Below are positions 1 through 12,423 of a stretch of 64,000 nucleotides of DNA, piece after piece. Numbering within the stretch: the first letter of the stretch is position 1; every line of letters starts with the position of its first letter. The notes beneath the pieces are model-generated. The model saw nothing but the letters and a program-made list of their open reading frames with translations. It did no database searches and was not told where the DNA came from. Source of the stretch: Lophium mytilinum (Eukaryota; Ascomycota; Dothideomycetes; Mytilinidiales; Mytilinidiaceae); NCBI GenBank assembly GCA_010093605.1, contig MU004193.1:627520-691519 (forward strand), in the 5' to 3' direction. A program made the translations under genes and the position numbers.

Positions 1-2528
1 ATAAAGGTATTCTTTAATTATATCTAGTAGTTATTCTTTATAGAAACGCTAGACTTTAGCTAGAACTAGAAAGCTATAGAGGGTCTTTTTATTAGTTTAA
101 CCTACTTAAATATTATTACTAAGAGAGGCAGCTAAAATAACTAACCTTCTTAACTATAACTATATAGATTTCTTATTTTTATAGTATTAGACTACTTTAG
201 TAATAATACACCCTAGATTATAACTATAATCTAGAACTAAGTATTTTCTAAGTAGCTTTAGTATTAAAATTAGCTATATTCTATAAATAGTCCTCTAGCG
301 CCTCTAGATAAAATAGGCGTATTAATACCTACTTTAGTAGAAGCTAGAGTAAATATACTAGGGGTTATATATATAAATAGAGTATATATAGATAGTAGCG
401 CGTATATAAATAGAGGCGCGTATATAAATAGGGCTAGTATTATAATATTATTAGAATATATACTAATACTATAGAGGGCAAGTATAGAGCGCTTTATAGA
501 ATATTACTAGTTAGTAGAAGTATAACTAATAAGTTAGTAGTAGAAGTAATAGTTCTTATTTATAAGCTAACGCTTTTAATTATCTATAAGGCGTTCTAGA
601 GCTAGGCGCTACTAATTAGTAGAAATATTAACGGGGAAGTTTATAACTTTATAAGTTAGTAGCGTAGATATCTAGTAATTCTAGGTAGATATATTTATCT
701 AGCCCTAGCTATAGTTATTCTAGTAGCCTTAGTTTTAGGTATTCTAAGAGACCTAGTTCTAAGTAGCTTAAAACTAACCTATTAGAGTCTAATTAGGGGG
801 GTTCTAATTAGAAGGGTTCTATAGGCGGTTACTGTAGTAGCTACTATAGTAGCTATTATTAGTCTAGAAGTTATTAGGCTATTAGCTATATTATCCGGGC
901 TAGTTATATAGTTAGTGTAGCTAGATATAGTTAACTATAGCTTAGTCTAGAAGCTAGTTATAGTAGGTATTAATAACTTTATATTCTTTTTTATAATATT
1001 TTTCTAGAACGCCTATAGGCTTAGTAATACCTAGGCGGATTTTTACCTTAAGCGCAGTAACATTCTAATAGTATTTTTAGTTTAGTAGTTATACTATAAG
1101 CGCTTAGTATTTTATATAGAATATATTAAGGTTATTATTACTCTATATTAGTTAGTTAAGTTACTAGAAGATAATAGCCTTAGAGTTATATAGTAGGTTC
1201 TTAATATTAAGGCACTTAATAGTATTATTAAGAGTATAAAAGGGCTAATAGCTAGTTATCTATATAATATAGTTGCTAAGAGGTATACTAGTAAGGTATA
1301 TACTAAGAAAGTAGAGGCAGAAGCCCTTATTATATTAGTAGAGGCAGCTACTATAAGTAAACTTACTAAGAACCTAGTAATACTAGGTAATATATTTAGC
1401 TTTATTACTATTATACTTAGAGGGGTATAGTATAGTTTTATTCTTATTTTAATTAGCGCGTGTTCCGCAATTAATATTATATAGAGGTAGTAGAGTGCTA
1501 TTAGGTTCTATAAAAGGTAGTATATATAATTAGAAAGTATAAATTAAATTATAGATATAGGAGTTCTTATTATTATTACTATTACTAGAATTAAAGGGGG
1601 GTTTACTACTACCTAAGTATATATAGGTCTATTAACTATAAAGAGGCTTATTAGGGCGGCGGGGTAGTAAGAGTTCTTATTACTAGTAGTTATAGCTATA
1701 GCCTTATAAATAATTATAGCTAGCTAGTAGAGTAGAAGGGTAATATATAGGCTTAGTACTATCTTTAGCTATAATATAGGCTATAAGCTTACGCTAATAG
1801 CCTATAGTAGCGGTAAGTTAGGTAGTAATCTTAGTAGGGGGGGGGGTACTAGTGCAAGTTATAGAGTCGCGGGTAGTAGTAGTCTAGAGGCTATTAATAT
1901 AGGCTTTAGTAGTAGTAAGAGCTTTTTTAATATTCTTAATATAGGCTTTAAGCTTAGTAATATACTTAGCTAAAGCTTTACTATAAGTCTTAAGCTTAGT
2001 AATATACTTTACTACTATTATATTAATAGTATCTATCTATATAGTAAATACTACTATATTAGCTATATATTTATATATAATTTTATTCTTAGTATTTCTA
2101 GTATAGATAGTATTATCTCTATTATAAATAGTATTATTATAGTTATTATAAAGGTTAGAAAGGTTAGACTAGTATTTAAATTTTATATTAGTAATAGTCT
2201 TTTCTAGCTACTTAATATTATCTTTTATAGCCTAGAGATAATTATTCTATTACTTAATTATTTTATAAGCTTACTTATTTAGCTTAGCCTATACTTCTAT
2301 AGAGGCCTTATTTTATTTAAGGCAGTTATATAGTTAATAAATCTTAGCTTTATATAAACGGGTTAATTTAAAGGCTATTACTTTATTCTTAATAATAAAG
2401 TCTATAAAGGCTTTAGTATTAGAGACCTTATATATAATAGGGGCTTTATTAGCATCTTACTTATTAATAGTAGAGTAGTTAATAAGTTTATCTACTTTAA
2501 GAATAGAATTCTTAAAGGCGCCGGGCAT
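1..2528 (-). mobile_element. second retroelement relic with Gag-like frame
   Basis: Reading the minus strand from an ATG at 2,528 gives a long Gag-like frame beginning MPGAFKNSILKVDKLI and continuing for more than 200 codons toward lower coordinates. Its interruptions are TAA and TAG only, as expected if CAA/CAG glutamine codons were hit by RIP. The predicted protein is rich in Lys, Glu-to-Lys changes and coiled-coil-like stretches, which fits a Gag N-terminal region. Pol should lie further to the left, but I could not recognise it before the window edge. It has the same orientation as the neighbouring Gypsy relic, so the two may be tandem insertions. The family assignment is inference. Confidence 0.5.
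369..436. repeat. short tandem repeat in the RIP block
   Basis: Two to three imperfect copies of a roughly 20-bp unit containing cgcgtatataaatag lie head to tail. They retain CpG-rich cgcg while the rest is TA. This may be a remnant of an LTR or sub-terminal repeat; nothing else identifies it. Confidence 0.5.
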
Positions 2529-2999
2529 CTTAGAGTAGTAGATATAGCTACTAGAATTAGGTTAATTAAAGTGTTTCTAAAGCTTATTATCTTTAAGGAT
2601 AGCGTTGCCTTTAGTAAGGCCTTTAGTAAGGTTATCTTAGATATTATCTTAGGTATTATTATTATAGCTACGCGTGCGCTATAAGTTTCTAGTAATTATC
2701 TAGAACTCCTTAGCGGTATTCTAGAAGTCTTAAGTTAAGGCCTAGAAGTTTAAGAGTAGAATAGTGCGCTATAATAAAAGGTTATAAAGCTTTTATATAC
2801 TAGTTATACTAAGAGAGTTATAGCTATTAGCTATAGTATTAATAGCTGCGCGGGGTAATTATAGAGTATTATAGTTTACTAGTAGTAGATTATAGTTTAA
2901 AGACTTAGTAGAATAGTAGCTAGATAGAGCAACTTTATAGTATTATAGACTATAAGAGGTAAGGTATAGAGTATAGTATTAAGTAAGAAATAGAGTATA

Positions 3000-5900
3000 T
3001 TTATAAAGATAAAGTTATATAGAGGTAGAGGTTTTACGCGGCATAGGCTAAATATAGGCTAGAGGTATAAAACTATACTAGCGCATAGGCTTATATAATA
3101 TAGCTAAGAGCATGTAATATATATAGAGCTAGATCTATTATATCTTTTATAAGCTAGATAGGCGCTAATATACTAGTCTATAGAGAATATTATTTAGGGC
3201 TAGTAATAGTACTTATAGAGTTATATATAGGTTAAAGTTATTCTAGTATATCTAGCGGGCTTAGATTTATATATAGATTAGATAATATAAGTATATAGTT
3301 ATTTAATATCTAGAATATAAAGCTACTTATAGATATAGAGAAGATTATTAATAACTTTATAGTTACTAAGTTCTATTTATAGATAGTAATCTTAGTAGAA
3401 TTAGATAGAAAGCTATTACTAGTTATAGTATTTAGCATATTTTATAGCTTATATAATAGGGTTACCTTTAGAGTATTTTTAGACCCTTTAAAGAATCTAG
3501 TTATCTATAAAAACTATTTTCTTAAATAAATTATTTAGCTTATTATCTATAGGTAGTTTCTTAGTAGTAGAATTATATAGCTTATCTACTAGAGTTATTT
3601 TATTCTTTTTAGGGCGTTCTTATAGATAGGCTGGGCTAGAGTCCTTTATCTTATCTAGCTTAGCTATTAGTTAAGGTGTTTTTCGAGGGCGTCCTCTTAG
3701 GCGAGCTAGAGTAGAGTTATTTAGCTTATCTAGCTTAGCTATTAGTTAAGAAACTATAGATATAGTTATCTTCTTAAGGCGGCCTTTTATACGCACGCGT
3801 AGTCTAGAATTATTTAGCTTATCTAGAATAGTAGGTAGAGGGCGTATATATATAACTACTAACTAAACGCCTTTATTATCTAGGTAATTAAATTTACTAA
3901 AGTTATATATTATCTAGGCTAGTTTAATAAAAGTATACTTAAGCATATTAGTTAGAATATACGTAAGCTTAATAGTATAGTATATTTCTAGTTTATAGTT
4001 AGCTAGCTTTAGTATAACTTACTCTTAATATTTATACTAATTATTACCTAGGGCTAGTTTATTACCTAGTTATTAAGTTAGTAGGTTAGGTTTTTTATTC
4101 TACTTACCTAGTTTATAGGTAATTTTAAAGTTAAACTTAGCTAGAAATTCCGCCTAGTAAGCTTATTAATAGTTAAGGTATTTAGAAGTTATAAATATTT
4201 ATAGGTTTTTATAATCTAATATAATATTAACTAGACTATTATATTTCTATTCTTATCTAGTAAGTTTTAGCCTCTATTCTTTAAAGGCTAGAACTATAGC
4301 TAGAAGCTTCTTATTATAGATAGCGTAGTTAATCTATTATAGTATTATTTATTATAATATAAAGGCGACTAGGTAAAGTATTCTATTAGGCTAGACTTAT
4401 AATAGTATAGTAGCTATAGTATAATCTAAAGAATTATACTTAACCTAAGTATTATAGTTAGAGTTCTATAGTATAAGCTATAGTACTATATAGAAGCATT
4501 TCTTAATATTATAAAAAGCTTTAGCTTTATTACTATTATCTAGCTATAGAAATTTAAAGCCTTTTTATATAGTAGAGGTTAATATTATTAGTAGAGCTAT
4601 AAATACTAAGTAGTTAGCTATAAAGTATTAATAGAAATTATAGAAGCTAAGAAATACTTATATATTCTTAAGGTTTCTTAGCGTTAGCTAGTCTAGTACT
4701 ATTTAGACCTTAGCTAGATCTATTTAAACTCTATTAACGCTAATAAGTATACTAAGGTATTTAACTTTATTAATAGTAAATTTATATTTATAGATATTAA
4801 GAAATAGACCTATATTATAAAGTTTAGTAATAACTATAAAAATATATACTTTATATTCTTCTAGTATATTACTATATATTAAGATATTATCTATATATAC
4901 TATATAGAAATTATTAAGATATTTTTATAAGGTATTATTAATATATACCTAGAAGAAACTAGGTATATTATATAAACTAAATAGAAGGACTATAAATTTA
5001 AATAGCCCCTAATAAGTAAGAAAAGTAGTCTTATATTTATTGCCTTCTTTAATATAGAGGGCGTTAAACGCGCTAATTATATCTAGTTTTATATAGTACT
5101 TAGCTTTAGCTAGTAGTATAAGAGTATTCTTTACTAGCAGTAGTATATTACGGCTTTTAATACTAATCTTATTAAGGCTATAGTAATTAATATAGATATA
5201 GAGTCCTCTATCTAGTTTCTTAATAACTAGGGTTAGTGCGGCGTATAAAGAGAAACTTAGTTAAATAAAACTCTTTACGCGCATTTTATTAATAAAGGCT
5301 TTAATAATAGCTACTTAATCTTTTAAAAGGCTATATACTTTACAGGCTAGCGGCTTAGAGTCTAGAAGGACGTTAATTGCGTAGTCTATTAGTTAATAGG
5401 GTGGAAGCTTATTAGCTTTATGCGGGTTCTATGCGTCTACTATATAATAAAGCTAGTTAGGGAGTAATGCTTTAATCTCTATATTAGTAATAGAAGGCTA
5501 ATTTATTTTCTTAAAGAACTTCTAATAGTTAGATAGATTAATAGTAAAGATATTAGCTATAAAAGCTATAGTTTATATATTATAGAGAATGTTATTAAGC
5601 TCTATAAGGCTATATAAAGCTAGGTTATTCTCTAGTATAGAGATTTAGGGGTAAGTTATAGGCTAAGGCCTTTTACGCTTATAATTATCTATCTACTATA
5701 GCTTTTTCTAATTATTATCTTAAAGCTAAATAATATAGTCCTCTTTATTATCGCGCTAAAGCTTTTAGCATGCAGCTATTATATCTTTTATCTTATCTAG
5801 TTCTAGACTAAGTTTCTAATACTTACTAAAAACTTATTAAAGTGTAGTATTATATATACGCTTATCTACCCGGGTAATATTATAGTCTTTACTATTACTC

Positions 5901-8000
5901 TATACTTATCTATATCTATTAGTATAAAGGCAGTAATTATAATAGAAGTTCTTATTAAAGTTAAGAGTATGCTTACCCTATATAATATTAGACTTATATT
6001 TCTTAAACTATAGTATACCTAATATAATATTATATTCTTTAAGATTTATAATATAATACTATATATTCTCTATATAGGCTTCTAAGAATAGTATAAGTTA
6101 GGCCTTATAAGTTATAAGCTTTATAGGTATACTATTAGCTAAGTATAGTAGAATAGAAGTAGCTAGTAGTAGTATTATAAGCTTATTAGCTTTAGTATAT
6201 AACTATAAGATAAAGGTAAAGTAGAAATAGCCTATATTAGTAAGGTAGCGGCTATTAGTTATACTAGTAGATATATAAATTCTATATTTAAAATTTAACT
6301 ACTTACTATAAGTAATATCTTAGGTTAAGTTAGTAGAATAGGCTAATAGTTAGATTTTACTAGGCTTAGAAGGCGGCCGCTCTAACTTCTAGATATAAGC
6401 TATAATAGTACTTAGAAAGAATTCTATATAGCTCTATTTATAACTATAGTTAAAGCCTATATAAAATTCTTCTAGTTACTATTACTATTAGTATTACTAA
6501 GTATACTAGAAGAGGATACTTTATTAGTATAGGTAATAATAGTAAGGTTCTTTCTATTACTATTAATGGAAATTAAGTTATTATAGTCTTTATCCGCGTA
6601 GTAGATTATAGAAAGCTTAAGTTTAAGGCTATTATTAGCTTTAGATAGATATTTAGTTAGCTTACGCTTTAATAAAGGGGGTTTATTAGCGTATAGGCGC
6701 TTAGAGTTATTAGCTTAATAGCCCTTCTTAATATAGTAGAAGTAATAGCCTTTAGTATATAGTACTACTATAACTACTAGAGAAAGATAAATAGAGCAGT
6801 TACCTTAGTTCTTTTTATTATTGCGAGTAGATAACTATTATCTATAGCTCTATTTAGGGCGGCGGTCTTAGTTCTAGTAGTTATTTAGTTAGTAGTTACT
6901 TAAGTAGTTATTACTATAGCTATTATAGAATCTAGATAATTAAGAGGGTTAGATAGTTACTTTATACTAAGTATTATTCTAAAGAAAGGCTTTAGCGCGG
7001 AATACTATAGCGATAAGGGTAGGCTAATCTTAGTAGCTATTAGCGCTGCTAAATACTTAGCGGCTAAGATCTAAACGTAGTAGACGCTTAAGCTATCCTT
7101 TCTTAAAGGTAAAAGAAATCTAGTTCTTATTATTAATATTAGTTATCTCTTTAAAATGTAGTATATATATATTCTATAACTTATAGCCCTTTATCTTTAC
7201 TTTATTACTATAGAGAATATTATCTATATAGATAGGCTTATTAAAGATAGTAAAATATAGATCTATATAGGTAAATATCTTATTAAAAGTTTTAAAGTTC
7301 TTATTTAGTAAAAGCTTTTTAAACTAGGTATAGCTATAGATAGTAGCTTTTACGTAATTAATATAGTATAACTTAATATATTCTATCTTACTCTACTTAT
7401 CTAGGTAGGCTAGGCCCTTATATTAGAAGATAGCGTAGGCGTAGCTCTTCTAAAATAGGTATTAGTATTTATTACTCTTACTAGTAAATTTCTAGAGATT
7501 ATAAAATTTTAGCTTATAGTCTCTATAGAGCTATAGGCGTATAAGCTAAGTTATAGTATTATTATCTATAATAGTAAAGTTATTATAATTAGTATTATTA
7601 TTATTATCTTCTAAGTTATAGTTAAGGTTGCCTGCGGCGGCGGCGGCAGCGTAATGTAATTAGGCGGGCGCTAATACTACTATCTAGTTTACTTTTAGAT
7701 TAGTATACTACTACTTATAGATAAAGCTAAGCTCTTTAAAGTAATTATACTAGATTTATAGATAGTCTAAGTTCTATTATACTATAGTAATGTCTTATTA
7801 GAGGGCTTTATTTACTAAGCGTACTTTATCTAGAAGGAGAGTCTTAGCTTTATAAGCTTTATATTTAGTTATAAACTATTAAGTATACTTAGTATATACC
7901 TTCTTATTTTCTAATTAAAGACGCGTAATATCTTTAGTTAGTTAAGTAACTTTAGCTTATAGATATAAGATCTTATTAGGGTCTTAAGCTTAGTTATAAA
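3000..8000 (-). mobile_element. Ty3/Gypsy retrotransposon relic (gag-pol)
   Basis: Minus-strand translation gives the order of a Ty3/Gypsy element. A Gag CCHC knuckle (6,703-6,744) has all three Cys and the His replaced, reading YFYYIKKGY then NNS. Reverse transcriptase follows from about 5,218 (YIYINYYSLNKISIK, then YIKLDIISAFNALYIKEG). The catalytic box YIDNILIYS is at about 4,870-4,897, where YLDDILIYS is normal. RNase H is at 4,390-4,441 (KYNSLDYTIATILL for TDASDYAxGxVL). RT, RNase H and the AT-hook repeats share one frame; the knuckle is in another. I could not place an integrase or LTRs, so the element limits are approximate. It is dead: catalytic and zinc residues are mutated and many stops are present. 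Confidence 0.85.
3590..3850 (-). repeat. AT-hook-like coding repeats in Gypsy relic
   Basis: In the same frame as the RT, the minus strand encodes three imperfect repeats carrying basic AT-hook-like cores, RIKGRLKK, RGRPRK (3,680-3,697) and ERPKKNK. They are separated by near-identical linkers of the type LIAKLDKLNNST. The linker is visible at DNA level as a repeated cttatctagcttagctatt segment. AT-hooks bind the minor groove of AT-rich DNA. Their position downstream of RNase H suggests a C-terminal polyprotein region, possibly one for chromatin targeting; that role is inference. Confidence 0.5.
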
Positions 8001-11000
8001 GGGTAGTTAGCTCTATATCTTAGGCCCGGTAATTCTCTTAAAGAGATTCTAGGTTCTACTAGAATATAGTAACTCTATAGTATATATTTTTATAGTACTT
8101 AGAAACTATATTATAAAATACTTTAGTAGAGTTAAGATTAATATTAATAGTATTAGTAATTCTATTATAGTTAATATAGAATATAATTCCTTTAGCTATT
8201 ATAGTAAAGTATAACTTATAGTAGCTAGAGTTATAGCGTGCTAGGCCTAGTATAGGTAATTCTAGGTTAGGCTATAATAGTATAGCTATAGTAGAGGGAC
8301 TCTATACTAATAGAGGTAGGTTATCTATATACTTTTTAGTGCGCTAGGCTTTCTAAGTAAATAAAAGAACTAGGCTTATAGAAATATTATTATTCTATAT
8401 ATTAAGAAGGTTACCTTAAGTAAAGTAGACTACTTTATAGAGGTCTATAGTAGACTAGAATTAAGTATTATTATTTTTCTTATTAAGCTTATCTAGCTTC
8501 TAGTCTAGCTACTTATTATCTTTCTTATTAGAGGTAATATAGAACTCTTTATCCTCTAGATTAAGAGAGCGCCTACTATATTAAAGAATAGTAGTTAGTA
8601 GTTAACTATAGGCTATAGCTATACCTAGTCTAATAGTACCGGCCTTTAGTATATAGAGTTTACTATAAGTAGCTAGCTACTCTAGAGTAGAACTAATACT
8701 ATATTAAGATAGTTTACCTATCTTTTTATATAAGAATTTTATATATTAGGTCTCTTATTATATATACTAAGAGTTTAAGGCTAGTATAGATTATATAGTT
8801 TAGCTCTTAATATTAGAGTATAGATTAGTATTACTACTCTTATTAATATATATATTACTAGAGGAAGCTTCTAAATATACTATAGTATATTTACCGCAAC
8901 TTAGTATTATAGGCGGGTAGTTCTACTTATAGGGTCTTAAATAAGAAGAAACTAGTATTAAAGAGTTATACTAGTTAACTATTACTAGTTAAGTAATAGT
9001 AGATAGTATTCTAGTAGATAGATAATAGTCTAGATAGTTAGATAGAGGAAAAGATTAGTATAGAAAGAAAGGTTATAGAGCCTTTATAAAAGCTAGTAAG
9101 TAGGTATTTTATAGCTAGGCGCCTAGCGCTATTCTTAGTAGCTAAATTAATTAGTAAATAACTATACTTAGTTTAGTTAGTTTATGCGCGCGTAAATAGA
9201 GGCGCTATAGTAAGTAGATTTATAGGGTCTATGCGTTAGTTTATATAGATAATAGGGTATAGTAATATTCTTACTATAAGGTTATAGGGCCTTTTAAGAT
9301 TATAGAGTCTTCTTCTATTTTAGTTTCTTATTAATAAAAGTTATAGAAATTAAATTCTAGTAGCTATAGGGGCGCCGGTATATATATAGGTAAGTAGGTA
9401 GATAAAAAAAGTACTTCTAATATCTTCTAGAAGCTAGAAGGGTAGCTACTTTATATTATAGTATAATATAGAATTATAATAGAAAACTAATAGTATTAAG
9501 TATATAATAAAGTAGCTATAAGAAGAGAAAGAGTAGAGCGCGGAGCGCTAGCTAAGAGGTAGGTAAGGCTAGCGCTAAGTAAGGTTATATAACGGTAGCA
9601 TGTAATAGAGGCTACGTAATACTATTACTTATAATAGAAACGTATTATAATAAGGGTTACGTTATAGCTATAATAATTAATATTAGTTTCTTAAAAGTAA
9701 TTATTATCTAATTCTTTATTAGCCCTAGAGATAGTATTAAGGCGGCCCTAATAGTCTCTTATTCTCTTATACTAGAAGATTTAATACTTATTAGTAGTAG
9801 TAACCTATACTATCTATTTATTAAAATTAGAAGAGGCCTACGCTTAGGCATTAATATAAAACTTAAGGCTAGGTTTTAAACCTGCGCGGGCATATTAATA
9901 TACTTTAAGATTAAATAGAGCTATATTAAGAGGGTATATATAAGTAGCCCTAATAAGCTTATTAAAGAACTATTAAGTACTAGTTATCTATACTATTTTA
10001 TTAAAGTAGTATTAGTGTTACTCTAGCATATCTACGCTCTTATAGCGGCGGCTAAAGGTAGTAAAAAACTAATCTAATATAGTAAACTTAGTATTATCTT
10101 AATAGTACTATTAAATATCTTAGTTCTATTAAATAGCTATAGTTCTAGCTATATAGCTACTAGCTAGCTAAATCTTTTAAGTTTCTAGTATCTACTAGTA
10201 AACCTATTAATAGGCATCTACTTATATAGTAATAAAGTTATATATCTAAACTATCTAGATAGGGTATATATTATTATTAACTTTATCTAACTATATAGTA
10301 GAAGTTCTTATAAGAACTTTAGATAGCGCTATTAGATAAAATTCTTTTATAGCTAATATTCTTTTAAAGGCTTATTAAAGCTCTTATATAGTTTATTCTA
10401 ATAGAGGCTTATTATAGTCTAGTATTAAATAATCTAAGAAAGTATTAGATAATAGACCCTAAAAGTTAGTAGTACTCTAAAAAGTAGGCTACTACTAGGG
10501 GTTATTTAATATATTCTTAATATAGGTATAGTACTTAAAAACTATAGCTTATAGCTATTCTAGTATAGTAGCCTACTACTATTATATAGAAGAAGCTAAT
10601 ATAAAACTAAAAAGTTCTAGTTTTTAGTAATCTATTATATACTCTATTATAGGGGCTTAAAAGTATTAATAGCTATCTAAAAAAGGTATAAATAATAGCC
10701 CTTAATAGATAAGCCCTAGATTATAGGCTAGAGTACTACTATAAATAATTAAAGAATCTTAAACTAGTAGCTTAATAGGTTTTAGAGTAGCGGCCTACTT
10801 AGCCTATAAGGCTAATATTAGATTAGATAGATTATAAAATATAGTACTAAACTAAAAGAGCCTTTAAAAGAGTTCTTAAAGGTTAAAAGATAATCTATTA
10901 GAATAATAATATCTATTACTAGATATAAAAGAAAGCTAAGAGTTATAGAATATCTAAGAATAAGAAAGAGTAAAAAAGAGTTAATAACTATAATATAATT

Positions 11001-11830
11001 AAAGTAAAGAGTAAGAAAAGAGTACTAAGATAGTAATATTAAGTTTCTTTCTTAAATGCTTTTTAATATCCTATTAGAGAGGGAGGATTCTTAAAAGAAC
11101 TTCTCTACCTTCTTTTTATAATTAACTTATAAGGATTTCTAATTACTATATAATTATTAGGCTCTATTAAGCTATAATATTATTCTTCTTACTATTCTAC
11201 TATTAATCTTGCTTTAGTAGCTAATAGAATATATAGTTAGTTGCGTAGAAGTATTAAAAGAAATAGAAAAATTCTATAGTAATATTCTAGCTAAGGGCTC
11301 TTTAGACCTATACTATTTAATTTTTATAAGAATATTTATAATAGATAGTTATACTATAATACTGGCCTAATACTAATTAGGGGCTATTATTAATAGTTAT
11401 TATTAATTACTAATTAGGTTAATTTTTAGAAACTATTAATATAGCTTAGTATTATTATAATAATCTAAAAATTCTACTAATTATAGAAGCTAATATTTTC
11501 TATTATTACTAAGAGTTAATTATAAGAATATAGCCTTAGCTAGCTCTATACTATTAAGTTTAAGAATTTAATAGCCCTTTAAGAAGGCCTTAAAGGCGGC
11601 TAGAACTATAACTAAGCTACTAGATATAATATTTCTAATTATATAATATAAGAATTTAAAGAATAATAGATATTAATTCTATATAGAAATCTAGCTAGAC
11701 TATATATATATTAGAGAGGCCTATATAGGCCTTAATTATACTAGATTTATATAGAAAAGCATTCTTATAGTAGATCTATATATTATGTATATAATATCTA
11801 AATATTAACTGTATATTAAGAATTCTACAA

Positions 11831-12228
11831 GTTTACGCAGCTGTTAGGGCTTCTAACTTTCGCGTCCCGTCCCGGATATTAAGCTGTCGCTGGTGGCTTT
11901 CCATAGTCAATTAAAGATAGCATTAACTATTAAACTCGCGATTGCCTGGTCGACTGACGAGATGGCTTGTTGTTGAAAGAGGTGATGGCAAGATGATGGA
12001 ATGGTGTTCGTTTTGACAAGTGGAGATGCCTACGTAGTTTAATTCCTTGCAAACGCAGCAGCACTACCACGTCGCTGTATCATTCTATCACAGCTCTATA
12101 AAGTACCTATCTCCATGAAAGATTTCTTCTACAAGTTCAGTCATCTCCTGCACGGCCACTAAAGTAAAAAGATTCCCATTAAAAGGCCTAGTCACGTGAT
12201 ATTTCACCACTCTCGAACTTTTCTCAAC
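11831..12228. other. boundary spacer between RIP block and genes
   Basis: Composition returns to about even GC here. CpA and TpG reappear within a few tens of bases of position 11,830. I see no gene in this stretch. It contains a cacgtg palindrome at the start of the following small ORF region. Confidence 0.6.
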
Positions 12229-12423
12229 ATGGTTTCCTCAGAGCAACAGACTGACCCCGAGAGGCACAATCGGGTTCCCCAAGTCGAAGAATGTAATGGG
12301 ATGTACCCCTACCAGCTTAGGAGGTGCTGCAATTGCGAGCAGTATCTAACTGGTGCTGTTGGCTCCGTCCAATACTGTCTCTATTGCGCGCATATCTTGT
12401 GCCCAAACTGCGCCTACGGTTAG
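12229..12423 (+). CDS. small Cys-rich zinc-ribbon-like protein (64 aa)
   Basis: This short ORF begins at ATG 12,229 (caacATGg context); an in-frame GTG at 12,196 is not a plausible fungal start. The protein has two clusters of paired cysteines, CCNCEQ in the middle and CLYCAHILCPNC at the C-terminus. They are spaced as in small zinc ribbons or treble clefs. There is no signal peptide and no membrane segment. I do not recognise the family, and transcription is unproven. It is the first gene-like object next to the RIP-degraded block, so it could be a fast-evolving or partly decayed gene. Confidence 0.4.
   Translation: MVSSEQQTDPERHNRVPQVEECNGMYPYQLRRCCNCEQYLTGAVGSVQYCLYCAHILCPNCAYG

Larger units (their letters stand above)
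1..11830. repeat. RIP-degraded AT-rich transposon block
   Basis: The whole stretch is TA-rich and has no open reading frame of 60 codons or more. CpA and TpG dinucleotides are nearly absent, whereas CpG is still common (many gcgc and cgcg runs). That is the signature of repeat-induced point mutation, which in Pezizomycotina converts CpA to TpA in duplicated DNA. Most of the few surviving CA/TG pairs that I noticed sit in GCA/TGC context, although a few ACA/TGT also remain. Retrotransposon coding relics can still be read on the minus strand and are listed separately. Composition switches sharply to gene-like sequence near 11,830. No function is expected beyond heterochromatin. Confidence 0.9.

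Noticed and set aside
3000-4390. integrase domain of the Gypsy relic
   Set aside because: I looked for the HHCC and DDE pattern (as Tyr/Asn after RIP) but could not place it; not reported as a feature.
1-11830. centromere or telomere
   Set aside because: No telomeric TTAGGG-type repeats at the left end, and the block is explained by RIP of retroelements; centromere identity would need CENP-A data.
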